A program made the translations under genes and the position numbers. The notes below the pieces were generated by a model. That model was not told where the DNA came from and ran no database searches. It saw only the letters and a program-made list of their open reading frames with translations. Shown piece by piece: positions 26,596 through 35,798 of a DNA stretch of 64,000 nucleotides (position 1 is the first letter of the stretch; every line of letters begins with the position of its first letter). The DNA comes from Lysinibacillus sphaericus (GTDB lineage Bacteria > Bacillota > Bacilli > Bacillales_A > Planococcaceae), in the NCBI RefSeq assembly GCF_001629735.1, contig NZ_CP015224.1, positions 1,178,001 through 1,242,000 of the forward strand. The letters are read 5' to 3'.

Positions 26596-27308
26596 TATAG
26601 TACTTGCAATAAGTCATTTATAGAATTTTAGTTGGATATTGTAAATAACAGGTGCTCATTATTAATGGAGTACCTGATTTTTTTTCTGAAATTGTGATGT
26701 CTAAAAAATCAGAGGATGAAATTGGATGATGGCTATTCCATAACTATTCATGGCGAGCGATGAAACGAAACGATGGTTAAAGCTTTAAATTGCCAAAACT
26801 GTGCGGCAACTTTTAATCCTCAAGACTCTATATATGCGTACTATGGTAGTTACATAATCATGTCAGAAGCTAAACAAATCACCTTAAATGAAATGGGACA
26901 TAATGAATTTCCGGTACAATCACGTATGGCGGGCGTTTATTATGAACAGCTCAACGTCTGATTTTTGAACTCATACATTAGATCTCTATCCAAATTTTAA
27001 TTGAGAAATTCGTCTAGCAGACAAAGATTGAGCCGTGTTTGGTTTAAATCTTCCTATCTCTCGAAGAATGAAGATGTTTGATGAAAAGGTACGGAAACCA
27101 TCTTAGTCGTTTAAGGTGGAAAGACGTGGTTAGCTAAAATAGAAGGGGCTAAAAACGGAAATAAAGAGCAGTGACATTGAATACTTTGCGTGAAAAACAA
27201 ATCAAAAGCAACCGTAAAATAGTATTTTTATAATTTTTTGGTAAAATTAATAAGTATGTCCTGTTAGAAAAAATTGTAATATATTCACAAAAAGTATTGG
27301 GGGTGTCT
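26596..27308. other. Gap with terminator and possible degenerate sequence
   Basis: After the terminator at 26647, a 62-codon open frame (26773-26961) begins LNCQNCAATFNPQDSIY with a CxxC pair but lacks a ribosome binding site; it may be a zinc-ribbon gene remnant. Nothing else assignable up to the next gene. Confidence 0.35.
26647..26687 (+). terminator. Terminator, ACCAGG family, copy 3
   Basis: ACAGGTGCTCATT / AATGGAGTACCTG stem followed by eight T; resembles the hairpins at 16408 and 24471. Confidence 0.8.
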
Positions 27309-27539
27309 ATGTTGAGAATAGTTGGAGTTGCGCTTTTAATTATGGCTGGATTGATTTACACAATAGAGCGTGCTTTTACCATGCTATCAACTAGCATTGT
27401 TCAAGCTGGATTTTTTGCAGGTAATATGTCCGGAGAAGTTCCGGATATTAAAATGAGTTCGTTTACCGACAATTTATTTGTTCCACTTTTTTTTGTTTTA
27501 GGAATAATTACACTAGTTTATAGTTTTCCTAAAAAATAA
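27309..27539 (+). CDS. Small membrane protein
   Basis: 76-residue protein with two hydrophobic helices (IVGVALLIMAGLIYTI and LFVPLFFVLGIITLVYSF) separated by about 35 residues. GGGGGTG precedes the ATG at 27309. No family recognised. Confidence 0.65.
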   Translation: MLRIVGVALLIMAGLIYTIERAFTMLSTSIVQAGFFAGNMSGEVPDIKMSSFTDNLFVPLFFVLGIITLVYSFPKK

Positions 27540-27589
27540 AAAACAAAGAGATTTTTTTTGTTCCTATTAAAGTTATTTCTTCCAAATAA

Positions 27590-27785
27590 GTTGCAGATGC
27601 AATTGTAAGTCGAGTAGTTGCTATTGCACGTAAGCTAGGCATGGGGTGAAGATTGGACAGGTAATATTGATCATCCCCATTTTGTGGTTAAGCCAATTTG
27701 GATTATGCCGAAGGGGTACAGAATTGAAGGTCAAATAATTATTCCAACTAATAGGAAATACCAAGCCAATACAACTAAAGGATGA
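27590..27785 (+). pseudogene. Peptidoglycan peptidase (M15-like) C-terminal remnant
   Basis: Plus strand reads VADAIVSRVVAIARKLGMG followed by TGA, and a shifted frame continues EDWTGNIDHPHFVVKPIWIM to a stop at 27785. The pattern KLGM.W..DW.GN.D.PHF matches the end of L-alanyl-D-glutamate/D-Ala-D-Ala peptidases, in which the Asp/His of DxPHF are metal ligands. The N-terminal part is gone. Confidence 0.6.
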
Positions 27786-27885
27786 TGATAAATTGCCATT
27801 TACTTGATAAATTCGACCAAGGTACGATGACAAGTGGTGATTTTGAGGGATTAAAAATTATAATCTCCCAACGATAAAACAAATG

Positions 27886-27917
27886 CCTGTTACCTAAATT
27901 GGTAATGGGTATTTTTT
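27886..27917. terminator. Hairpin terminator
   Basis: TGCCTGTTACC / GGTAATGGGTA stem with following T run; lies at the 3' end of the minus-strand remnant 27924-28269. Confidence 0.55.
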
Positions 27918-27923
27918 CACAAA

Positions 27924-28269
27924 TTATTGCTTAAAAAAGGAAAAAATAACGAAAGGTAGAATTACTATTCCAATCATAAACATAATAAGCCAGTGTATAA
28001 TTTCGATGTTATCTAAAGAAATCATGTACGAAAATACACTTATAGCTGAGAGTACCAAAAATAAGCATCCGTTAATATGAGTATATCCCTCATTAACATT
28101 GCCTCCATATTCATTTTCAAATTCATCCTGGACTTCTGAATTAACAATCTTCTGGTATTTTTTTATCTTCTATAACTGTATTACAGTACTCACACTTTAT
28201 TAATACTAAACCATCTTTGTATACTTTCGTAAAAGAATTATTGGCTAAACAATTAGGACAATTATTCAT
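27924..28269 (-). pseudogene. Zinc-ribbon membrane protein, frameshifted
   Basis: The minus-strand ATG at 28269 (GGTGG upstream) begins MNNCPNCLANNSF..., with a second pair CEYC, giving a four-Cys zinc ribbon. It stops after KKIPEDC, while a shifted frame continues VNSEVQDEFENEYGGN and two hydrophobic helices (CLFLVLSAISVFSYMISL, HWLIMFMIGIVILPFVIF) to 27924. One indel near 28150 breaks a protein of about 114 residues. Confidence 0.65.
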
Positions 28270-28417
28270 TCATTTCCACCGCAATATATCTATCCACCAT
28301 TTACCATTTTAGGCAAATTAACATGTTTTGTACATTGAAATAAAAATCGGTAATTGAATTAGATAGAAGGGTATTTAACCTATTATGTAGAAATATCTGT
28401 AAAAAGGAGTAGGTATT

Positions 28418-28564
28418 ATGAACTGTGAAGTAATAGTATTCAAACGTGAGCCTGACAATGTACCAATTATAGATTTATCAAGCTTACAATTAACAAACAA
28501 GGATTATAAGGTAGTAACAGAGGATGTTGCTCTACTATTTTTGTTGCTGCAGAATCAATTTTAG
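28418..28564 (+). CDS. Very small hypothetical protein
   Basis: 48 codons from an ATG with AAAAGGAG upstream: MNCEVIVFKREPDNVPII..., ending LLFLLLQNQF. The good ribosome binding site argues for translation, but the abrupt end suggests it may be the shortened start of a longer gene, as in its neighbours. Confidence 0.4.
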   Translation: MNCEVIVFKREPDNVPIIDLSSLQLTNKDYKVVTEDVALLFLLLQNQF

Positions 28565-28625
28565 GGTGCTTCATAATGGAATGGAGTAATAGCTATAGAA
28601 TTATGTCCAGCTAACTCAGCATCAT

Positions 28626-28934
28626 CTATTTACTTATAAATGCGTCTATACTTTCATTTAAATCATCCACAATCTATCATTTGTATGTAACTTAATTGAA
28701 TTTCTATAGTATCATGTAAACTAATTGCTTGGATAGAAGACAAATAATTTTGAACATCTCTTTGTAATTAGAAATTTTCTGGAGTATCAAAGTAAGACCA
28801 ATCTTTGGAATACCCCCTGTGGCAGGATTTTTTGTTATAAATTCTTCGTCGATAGATAAAGAATTATCTAAAGCAAAGACTGTACCTTCACTGATCAATA
28901 AAATGAATAGCATAGAAAAATGATATTTTTTCAT
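28626..28934 (-). pseudogene. Small secreted protein, two frameshifts
   Basis: The minus-strand ATG at 28934 starts a signal peptide (MKKYHFSMLFILLISEGTVF) and a mature part. Coherent coding continues in a second frame (LQRDVQNYLSSIQAISLHDT) and then a third (VDDLNESIDAFISK), ending at 28626. Family not recognised. Confidence 0.55.
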
Positions 28935-29022
28935 TGTAAAATTCATCCTTTTGTAACATATAGAGTGCTGATCGGTTAATGAATTTTCAGATAATAAGAT
29001 AAATTAAAGTAGGAGATAGTAA

Positions 29023-29352
29023 ATGTTTTTTATATTGATTGGAGTTTTAACTATTTTATCTGTTGGTATTACTTATCTTTGGTTTTTAGGAAGTCAAGTT
29101 TATATAGACCTTAGTCGAAGCTATGCAGCCTCAAATTTTCCAGGAGATATAACAGCTACACAAAAAATGGCTTACCAAATTTTTTTCCCTTCGTCATTAC
29201 TAGTATCTTTATTCATTTTTACATTTTTACTGTATTTACTATTTAAGAAAAAAATAGATTTCACATTTGGAAAAAAAGTAGCTATGTTCAGTGTATCCAT
29301 AGCTTGTACTGTATATTTTTCTATCAAATTGTACATTTTTATTTTTTTATAA
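29023..29352 (+). CDS. Membrane protein of unknown function
   Basis: 109 residues with three hydrophobic helices (about 1-24, 58-76, 88-109). GGAG precedes the ATG. No known motif; one of the few intact genes in a cluster of decayed small membrane and secreted genes. Confidence 0.65.
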   Translation: MFFILIGVLTILSVGITYLWFLGSQVYIDLSRSYAASNFPGDITATQKMAYQIFFPSSLLVSLFIFTFLLYLLFKKKIDFTFGKKVAMFSVSIACTVYFSIKLYIFIFL

Positions 29353-29388
29353 AATTATAATGATTGACCAAGGCTTTTTTAAGGTTAT

Positions 29389-29415
29389 TTTTGTTTCACC
29401 CTTAGTGAAACAAAA
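29389..29415. terminator. Hairpin terminator
   Basis: 11-bp stem TTTTGTTTCAC / GTGAAACAAAA, 36 nt after the membrane protein stop. Confidence 0.65.
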
Positions 29416-29630
29416 GTTGGAATTTTGTGAATTTATAACACCGATGGACATTATAGTGAGATTTTCAGTTTTAACTTCAGGGTGATCCATACTGGATATA
29501 TTTTAAAATATATTTTGGATATCTAACATTTCATAAAAGGTGATTAAATACCATAGTTGACCAATTGATAAATATTAAAACCATATGTGTTATAAATAAG
29601 TAAATTAAAATTTTTTAGGAGGTTTATCAC

Positions 29631-29831
29631 ATGGATCCAAAGGAAACACCAGAAGAAAAAAGAGAACGTTTAAGACAAAGTGAACTTAAAAAGAATCCTA
29701 CTGGTTCTTTAAATGATGGCATTAATAGAGGAATTGGCGGGAATTTAACTGGTATGGGTTGGAAAGAATCGATTACGTTAATTTTGTTGATATTTGTCGG
29801 ATATATCATATATAAATTATTTTTTAGTTAA
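29631..29831 (+). CDS. DUF6366 family protein
   Basis: 66 residues: charged N-terminus ETPEEKRERLRQSELKKNPT, Gly-rich hinge and one C-terminal membrane helix (ITLILLIFVGYIIYKLFF). This is the DUF6366 layout common in Bacillales. AGGAGG precedes the ATG. Function unknown. Confidence 0.8.
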   Translation: MDPKETPEEKRERLRQSELKKNPTGSLNDGINRGIGGNLTGMGWKESITLILLIFVGYIIYKLFFS

Positions 29832-29904
29832 AATTTCAGGAAATTATCTATTTTCAGTCTGTTATGTGTTGATATGGAAAAAATAAAGAAAGGGTGATAA
29901 TAAT

Positions 29905-30183
29905 ATGTTCAAAAAAATCTTAAATTCTATTTTTGCACTAGCTATTTTCGGATTTTTGTCAACGGGTACAAGTCATGCAAGTGAGGATTTATTAAGCTCT
30001 AAGTTAGATAATGTTTAAGCTTACGTTAAAGTTAGTATTACTAATGATTAAACAGGCGAAACAAAATTTTTAGGCCCGAAAATTTTGAAGAATAATCGGA
30101 AGGCTAAATCTTTTAGTTCTGACAATGTATCATCTTTGTTAATCGCTTTATGTATGAAACGGATACGATGCAACATATCGTGA
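29905..30183 (+). pseudogene. Small secreted protein with two in-frame stops
   Basis: The ATG at 29905 (AGGGTG upstream) begins a signal peptide (MFKKILNSIFALAIFGFLST ... SHA). TAA codons follow at 30016-30018 and 30049-30051, yet the same frame remains protein-like after each: AYVKVSITND, then TGETKFLGPKILKNN. The stops are substitutions, not indels, so decay is real rather than a base-calling error. Confidence 0.6.
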
Positions 30184-30442
30184 AAATGATAGTTTTTCAA
30201 TTGAAAGTGAGTACCTTATAAAATCCTCTCAAAATTAGAGTGATGGCCGCAATAACTAAAATCCCACCCATAAATTCCGTTTTTGGGGTTGTAACAAGCG
30301 ATTAACAAACCAACCCTCGTTACACAAAAAGTCACATTCCCCCCGAAAACCCCCGAAATCAAACAAAAAGCATGTCTTTGTACATTCATACAAAACCTTG
30401 CTATAATAAGGTTTGCGAATACATAGGAAAGAGGGTAAAAGC
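30184..30442. promoter_or_regulatory. Upstream region of bacilliredoxin
   Basis: A TATAAT -10 element at about 30403-30408 precedes the bacilliredoxin start. The rest is non-coding; minus-strand open frames here show no support. Confidence 0.4.
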
Positions 30443-30874
30443 ATGAACGCTTATGATGAATATATGAAGCAGGTTGTGAAACCAATGCGTGAGGAGCTGG
30501 TGGGAGCTGGGTTTACGGAGCTGACGACGGCTGATGCGGTAAATGAATTTATGGCTGAGACGAAGGGGACTTCGTTAGTAGTCATTAACTCGGTGTGTGG
30601 TTGTGCGGCAGGGCTTGCTCGTCCAGCAGCGCGAGAGGCGATTGCGGCAGTGAAGCCAGATCATCTTGTGACAGTGTTTGCGGGGCAGGACCCAGAGGCG
30701 ACTGCGGCGATGCGCGGTTACTTTGAAGATGTGCCACCAAGCTCACCTTCCATGGCGATTTTAAAGGATGGAGAATTGGCTTACTTTATTCCACGTGAAC
30801 AAATTGAAGGCTTCCCTGTGGAGCAAATTGTTGCTCATTTAACGGGCGTGCTAGAGCAAACATGCGAGCAATAA
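30443..30874 (+). CDS. BrxA/BrxB family bacilliredoxin
   Basis: 143-residue thioredoxin-like protein that removes bacillithiol from S-bacillithiolated proteins after oxidative stress. The active site is the CGC motif in NSVCGCAAGLARPAA; VTVFAGQDPEATAAMRGYF and PPSSPSMAILKDGE are strongly conserved. The start is at the ATG after AGAGGG. Overlaps the next gene by 13 nt, so translationally coupled to the methyltransferase. Confidence 0.93.
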   Translation: MNAYDEYMKQVVKPMREELVGAGFTELTTADAVNEFMAETKGTSLVVINSVCGCAAGLARPAAREAIAAVKPDHLVTVFAGQDPEATAAMRGYFEDVPPSSPSMAILKDGELAYFIPREQIEGFPVEQIVAHLTGVLEQTCEQ

Positions 30875-31650
30875 ATACGATTGTAACAACAGCGGGCAGA
30901 CCAGACGAGGAATCGATGGCGCTCGCTGCTTTTGCATGTCAAACATTAGGAGCTGCGTTTGAGCCGAGGAAAAAGCGCTCTGTTTGGAAGATGTCACAGG
31001 AATTTCAGGCGAATATCCTAGTAGCAGGGAAGAATCGCTATGATTATTATGCTTTTGGGGCAGGAGAGCCGTTTTTCTTCCATCCTAATTCTGCGGCGTT
31101 TCGCTTAAAACGGATCGCTCGAGGTGAGGCGGAGCCATTTTTAGAGGCTGCCCAGCTTCAGCTAGGTGATACAGTGCTGGATTGTACGCTTGGGCTAGCG
31201 GCGGATGCCATGTTGGCGGCTTATATCGTCGGGGAAACAGGGCGCATAGTAGGCTTGGAAGCGAATCCAAATGTGGCCTTCGTTGTGGGGCAAGGGATGC
31301 AAACTTATGATACAACAGAGCTACCATTAACGGCCTGTATGCGACAAATCGAGGTCGTCCATGCCGAGGCAGTCCGTTATTTAAAAGAATTGCCAGCGAA
31401 TGCGTTTGATGTCGTTTATATGGATCCTATGTTCGAAGAAGTGATTGAAGAGTCCAATAATTTCGAGGCATTGCGCTTAGCAGGTGAGCATGTTAGTTTA
31501 ACCGATGAATGGGTGCAAGAAGCGATGCGGGTCGCTAAAAAGAGAGTGGTGCTGAAAGCCCATTTTCGATCAGAATGGTTTAGGAAATATCATTTTCAGC
31601 AATATGAGCGAGTGACAGCTAAGTTTCATTATGGTGTTCTGGAAGTGTAG
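30862..31650 (+). CDS. Class I SAM-dependent methyltransferase (YpiP/RsmJ-like)
   Basis: 262 residues. SAM-binding motif I is VLDCTLGLAADAML (about 109-122), motif II follows in IVGLEANP, and motif IV VVYMDPMFEE has the D-P-x-F pattern of N-methyltransferases. Resembles RsmJ, which makes m2G in 16S rRNA, and Bacillus YpiP; the substrate is inferred. Overlaps the bacilliredoxin gene. Confidence 0.82.
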   Translation: MRAINTIVTTAGRPDEESMALAAFACQTLGAAFEPRKKRSVWKMSQEFQANILVAGKNRYDYYAFGAGEPFFFHPNSAAFRLKRIARGEAEPFLEAAQLQLGDTVLDCTLGLAADAMLAAYIVGETGRIVGLEANPNVAFVVGQGMQTYDTTELPLTACMRQIEVVHAEAVRYLKELPANAFDVVYMDPMFEEVIEESNNFEALRLAGEHVSLTDEWVQEAMRVAKKRVVLKAHFRSEWFRKYHFQQYERVTAKFHYGVLEV

Positions 31651-31715
31651 GGGCTTGTTTTTAGACAGGCCTCTATTTAACTAGATTGTAATAAGAAGGA
31701 GGCTCCAAATCCCAT

Positions 31716-32288
31716 ATGACGATTAACGAAATTAGAACCCCTTTTGAACTAGATTTACTAGCCAAAGCACAATCTTTGAAAACTACAAAGCCTCCGAGTC
31801 CATGGGAACATGAAACGGTAATTACTGCCAATGGTGTCCTAGCATGTGGATGGGATCAAGATGAAAATATCATCCTCATAAGTGGGTCTGGCTTTAGTGT
31901 TACTGAACCGATAACGGGTCTTCGTCTTCATCGAGAACGAGATAAGGAATTGACGGAGGACTGTGTCAGTGAAGACCGCTTAATTTTTCACTCTCCGATA
32001 TCAAAAAAGCCTACCGCCATTTTTGGCTTGGAAGCGGGAGATGGGATACATGTGACACCGGATGGCTGGCAGGTTGAAGTCATTTACCCGTGGTGGCCAC
32101 GTGCAACAGTAGTACTCGATTATCTATTTACACCTCGTTATAGCTATTTGAACCATGCTACAGCTATTGATATACAGCGTTTGGATGGTGCTATAAAATG
32201 TGGGTTTTCTCCTTCCGGTAAACATGTAATGATTATGGGATCAGGTGGTGCCTTCATCTATTCAAGAAAAGAATGCCATTCAATATAG
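31716..32288 (+). CDS. Hypothetical protein
   Basis: 190-residue soluble, beta-rich protein with many Trp/Gly/Asp residues (GVLACGWDQDENIILISGSG, GWQVEVIYPWWPRATVVLDY). No known domain recognised. AAGGAGG lies 11 nt before the ATG. Confidence 0.65.
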   Translation: MTINEIRTPFELDLLAKAQSLKTTKPPSPWEHETVITANGVLACGWDQDENIILISGSGFSVTEPITGLRLHRERDKELTEDCVSEDRLIFHSPISKKPTAIFGLEAGDGIHVTPDGWQVEVIYPWWPRATVVLDYLFTPRYSYLNHATAIDIQRLDGAIKCGFSPSGKHVMIMGSGGAFIYSRKECHSI

Positions 32289-32847
32289 GAACTCAATTGA
32301 TTTTTGTCCTATAATTCGAATGGTGCTAACAGATTTTAAATTAGTGCTTTACATTTTTAATGTAGAGTGCTATAATTGGAAACGTGCTATTTTAGGTGGC
32401 ATATTTCAGTAATCTGGCATTCTGCTTTTTGTTTTTGTAGATACTTATTCACACTGGCGCATGCTTTGGGGCTGCAAGGACGCAAAAGATGGTAGGGTTT
32501 GCGTTGCTTAAGTTAGAGAGCACACAGTGGAATTTTACCGCGGTGATGAAACAACTATTGTTTCAAGATAATATTCCCCAGATGATTGGGTTGAGACTTT
32601 TACAATTTACGAAAATGTTACCTATAAATACTAAAGGGGTAGTTTCGCATGAGCGAGGCTGCCCCTTGTCTAATTGATGAACGCTGTCGCAAGAGTTGCT
32701 GGCAGTTTTTTTTGTTGCCAAAATTATGCTGGTATACATTGCCGTTTACTATGCTAGACAAATAAGTAATAATGAAAGCAAGAATTTTAGTAAAAGTCAA
32801 AATTCTATAGTTGAAAATCTGAAAAATCAAAAAGGTGAGGGAAGTTT
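32289..32847. other. Gap with degenerate coding traces and a hairpin
   Basis: Plus strand 32512-32630 reads REHTVEFYRGDETTIVSR, TAA, YSPDDWVETFTIYENVTYKY and stop, a likely gene tail with a nonsense codon. A hairpin (GGGGTAG..GCGAGGCTGCCCC) lies at 32636-32665. No intact gene. Confidence 0.35.
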
Positions 32848-33639
32848 ATGGAGAAAATCAATACACAATCAGCAGATGTAATCACACAATTAACAAAAAT
32901 GGCAGAAATGAAGAATGCAAGCATTGAGCAATTAATACCGTTTTATTGTCAGGAAAGACTTCTCAACCGTTTATCAACATCATCCTATTATGATCAATTT
33001 TACATAGAAGGGGATTTTTTATTCTTTACATTGGCTGAAGGAGTAGGGATGCCACCAAATGAACTAACGCTTACAGCCCAACAAAGCGCTTATCAAAACG
33101 ACTTGGTTCAACAGGCATTTGCAGAAATTTGTTCGATTAAGATACCAGAGGACGGTGTTCAATTTTTCGAAAATGACATAGAAAGTATCATAATGGATAC
33201 GAGTATTCACTTGAAAATACCAGCTACATTGGGCTCTATCACTACATACATAGAAGTAAAAATAACCTTTATAGAAAATCGAGTCGCACCACAGATCATT
33301 ACTTCCCCATCAGTGCTAGACATGAAGCCAGCGGAGCTCTATACATATCCAATTGAATATGTAGTTGCCCAAGCCCTGCTTGACATTTACCAATATCCAG
33401 CTGTGACCTCAAAGGTCGTATTGGATATAGAGAGGGTACTACAAACACAACACATAGAAGGTCGTAAATTACAGGCTTATCTTGAAGAAATGCTTGATCA
33501 ACATCGTCTGACATTAGAGGTAACACCTATACTAGAAAAAGGAATCGTTAAGCAATTTTTCGATCCCATATATGAAGCCATGATAGCAGATGGAGAGTTT
33601 TTTAAACAATGGAATAGTAAGGAGCAAGCTTGGCAATAA
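32848..33639 (+). CDS. Diverged AbiEii-like nucleotidyltransferase-fold protein, active site not conserved
   Basis: 263 residues. The N-terminal helix pair QLIPFYCQERLLNRLSTSSYYDQFYIEG aligns with the start of AbiEii/AbiGii toxins (..RYALERFLYRLSQS.Y.D.FVLKGG..), and the later block PSVLDMKPAELYTYPIEYVVAQAL matches the family's SLLDMPAPRLLAYPLETVIAEKL. The catalytic GG(S/T) and the D-x-D of the nucleotidyltransferase centre are missing, as is the usual Lys of the AEK motif, so it is probably not an active toxin. No antitoxin gene is adjacent. Confidence 0.55.
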   Translation: MEKINTQSADVITQLTKMAEMKNASIEQLIPFYCQERLLNRLSTSSYYDQFYIEGDFLFFTLAEGVGMPPNELTLTAQQSAYQNDLVQQAFAEICSIKIPEDGVQFFENDIESIIMDTSIHLKIPATLGSITTYIEVKITFIENRVAPQIITSPSVLDMKPAELYTYPIEYVVAQALLDIYQYPAVTSKVVLDIERVLQTQHIEGRKLQAYLEEMLDQHRLTLEVTPILEKGIVKQFFDPIYEAMIADGEFFKQWNSKEQAWQ

Positions 33640-34168
33640 AAATACTACCCTTGCGAATAATAATGAGCTGCACCCCAATTGTTAGATATGGGCTACTGAG
33701 GTAATGCAAAAAATCATTTCCAACGGTATCGCAATAGGGGATAATAAAGGTGATTTTTAAAGACTTCAACCACAACCCGTGCAGAATTGGCGATAATAAT
33801 GAATTGTCTCCTTAACAAGCTAGGGTATATATAAACAAGCCGTTGGAGCATAATATAGCAGTTATCAGTTATAGTAAGACCCTGAACATACGTAAATATG
33901 GTTTTATAAGAGCATCATTCCTGAAAAGGATGATGCTCTTTATTTTTAATTTAGAATAGGAACTGGAGCAGATCGAGTCGAATAGAAAGCTCTTTATTCT
34001 TTATCAAATTACCAATGTAAGCTGATTGATGGTGTTAAATTACATTTCTTGAAACTCATTTCATTAAGATTCGTTCTATAAAATGGTACTAAAAAAAGGA
34101 TAAAGAATATATTTTTGGAATCTAATCTAATATATTATTCCTGCTAAATAATACACGAGGTGAGTGTG
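33640..34168. other. Gap with terminator
   Basis: No gene seen; one terminator at 33908-33942. Confidence 0.45.
33908..33942 (+). terminator. Terminator hairpin
   Basis: AAGAGCATCAT..CCT / AGGATGATGCTCTT stem with one bulge, followed by a T-rich run. Confidence 0.7.
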
Positions 34169-34753
34169 GTGGCATTTGATAATAGAAAAACGACGTTCAT
34201 TTATATGGTACGGCACGGTGAATCTCCGTATGTTGGAAATGAACGGACAAGAGGGTTAACTGTGAAAGGACATTTAGGTGCTCAAAGTATAGCTGATGTG
34301 TTAAAGAGTGAAGGAATCGATATTATCCTATCCAGTCCATATACTCGTTCAATATTAACTGTTGAGCCATTAGCTAAACAATTGAGTCAGGAAGTGATCG
34401 TTTGTGAAGAATTAAAAGAGAGAATTTTTTCTTCAGAAGAAAAGCGATTACCTGATAGTCAATTATTTCCTCTATTGGAGAAATCCTTCTTGGACCCCAA
34501 TTTTGCAATAGAGGGTGGAGAATCGAATACCGATTGTCAAACAAGAGCTGTAAGAGCTTTAAAAGAGCTATTAATTACTTATGAGGGACAAAAAGTAGTA
34601 ATAGGAACTCATGCATTAGTCATGACCTTAATGATGGGATACTTTCATGAAACGTACAATTTAGATTTTTTGCTACAAACAACCAAGCCGGATATATACA
34701 AAATGGAATTTAGGGGACAGCAATTGGTGGGTGTTAAGAGGCTAGGCATGTAG
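34169..34753 (+). CDS. Histidine phosphatase (phosphoglycerate mutase-like) family protein
   Basis: 194 residues. The catalytic RHG motif is MVRHGES near residue 16; the second His is in VVIGTHALVMTL, and ILSSPYTRSILT supplies the conserved Arg. Probably a broad phosphatase; substrate unknown. Start among several GTG codons is uncertain: CGAGGTGA fits the GTG at 34166 or 34169. Confidence 0.85.
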   Translation: MAFDNRKTTFIYMVRHGESPYVGNERTRGLTVKGHLGAQSIADVLKSEGIDIILSSPYTRSILTVEPLAKQLSQEVIVCEELKERIFSSEEKRLPDSQLFPLLEKSFLDPNFAIEGGESNTDCQTRAVRALKELLITYEGQKVVIGTHALVMTLMMGYFHETYNLDFLLQTTKPDIYKMEFRGQQLVGVKRLGM

Positions 34754-34826
34754 TAAGGACGGCTAATGCATGTGCTTAAAGTTTGGTTATAGAAATCATA
34801 TGTTAATAGACCAGTTTAGATTGAGC

Positions 34827-34864
34827 AGTTGGTTTCCTGAACGCACAGGAAACCGACTTTTTTT
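34827..34864 (+). terminator. Strong terminator
   Basis: 13-bp stem AGTTGGTTTCCTG / CAGGAAACCGACT with one G-U-compatible position and seven T. Confidence 0.88.
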
Positions 34865-34931
34865 GGCTTAATTTTATGTGCTAGATACATCTATCGTTGC
34901 CAATAGAAAACAACTATCATCGATAATTTTT

Positions 34932-35036
34932 TTATGATAAAAAATGTTCAAGCAGTTTTTCAATTTCTTCCAATGAATAAATAGAGAATTTTTTATTTTT
35001 ATAGCTTATAGGGCCCTCATTTCTGTTCGTGTTCAT
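34932..35036 (-). CDS. Very small protein, unassigned
   Basis: 34-residue frame MNTNRNEGPISYKNKKFSIY..., ending in an amphipathic helix SLEEIEKLLEHFLS. An excellent Shine-Dalgarno (TTGGAGGGC) lies 4-5 nt before the ATG. No signal peptide. Function unknown. Confidence 0.5.
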   Translation of the reverse strand: MNTNRNEGPISYKNKKFSIYSLEEIEKLLEHFLS

Positions 35037-35236
35037 TATGCCCTCCAATAGATTAATAGTTTAATTCAAAAATTTTTGCAGGTTACTGTGGTGACGCTAC
35101 GAGGAAAGCTTTCCAAATCGCTCTTTAACGAAGTAGAAAGGTGAAAAATAATGTAAAATATTTGAAATAATTGCATGGATAATATATTCTAATATGGTAA
35201 TCAATTACCAATTAATTGATTTCAAGGAGGTTATTT

Positions 35237-35461
35237 ATGAAAATAACAGAAGGCTACGGCAAAGTGATGATAGATGATTTTGAATTTTATGGTGAAATGA
35301 AACAAGATAAATGTTCTAAATGCAAATGTAATTTATTATATTACGATGATTTTGATGCTTATTTTTGTCCTAAATGTAATAGTTGGACTGAATCAACATG
35401 TAGTGATCCTACTTGCAAGTATTGCTCTAGTCGACCAGAAACACCGTTAACTCGCATATAA
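35237..35461 (+). CDS. Small zinc-ribbon protein
   Basis: 74 residues with four Cys pairs: CSKCKC, CPKC, then CSDPTCKYC. Acidic and soluble. AAGGAGG precedes the ATG at 35237. Probable zinc binding; function unknown. Confidence 0.65.
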   Translation: MKITEGYGKVMIDDFEFYGEMKQDKCSKCKCNLLYYDDFDAYFCPKCNSWTESTCSDPTCKYCSSRPETPLTRI

Positions 35462-35798
35462 CGAAATTAAACTCGAGAACTTAACCAGCTTTCAATTTCT
35501 GTGATGGCGTGCTAACTTGGCCCTACAAGGAAGGCACACGGGTGGTGCTTTAATGAAAAGAGGATTTAACGTATACATAGATAAACTTAAAAACATTCCC
35601 AAATTAAAGTTTGGAGAGAAATCGAAATTCGAGAAATGCTGTTAAGCCAACATTTCATGGATTTTCCTTTGATTATTGTTTATACAGCTTTGATGTGTAA
35701 GTGTGTTTGCTGAATAAAAACCTGTATATTGACGCTTTAAAACTACATTTTCTATCGTTCCTATACTTCAATTATAGGGTCTTTAAGTGATAAACGAT
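35462..35798. other. Gap with possible coding remnants
   Basis: Plus strand at about 35502-35550 reads DGVLTWPYKEGTRVVL and stop, followed by a 30-codon frame from 35553 with a weak GGTGGTG site. Too short to assign. Confidence 0.3.

Noticed and set aside
32460-32530. Possible structured RNA or tRNA-like sequence
   Set aside because: No cloverleaf or conserved tRNA box could be formed; the region looks like a decayed coding tail.
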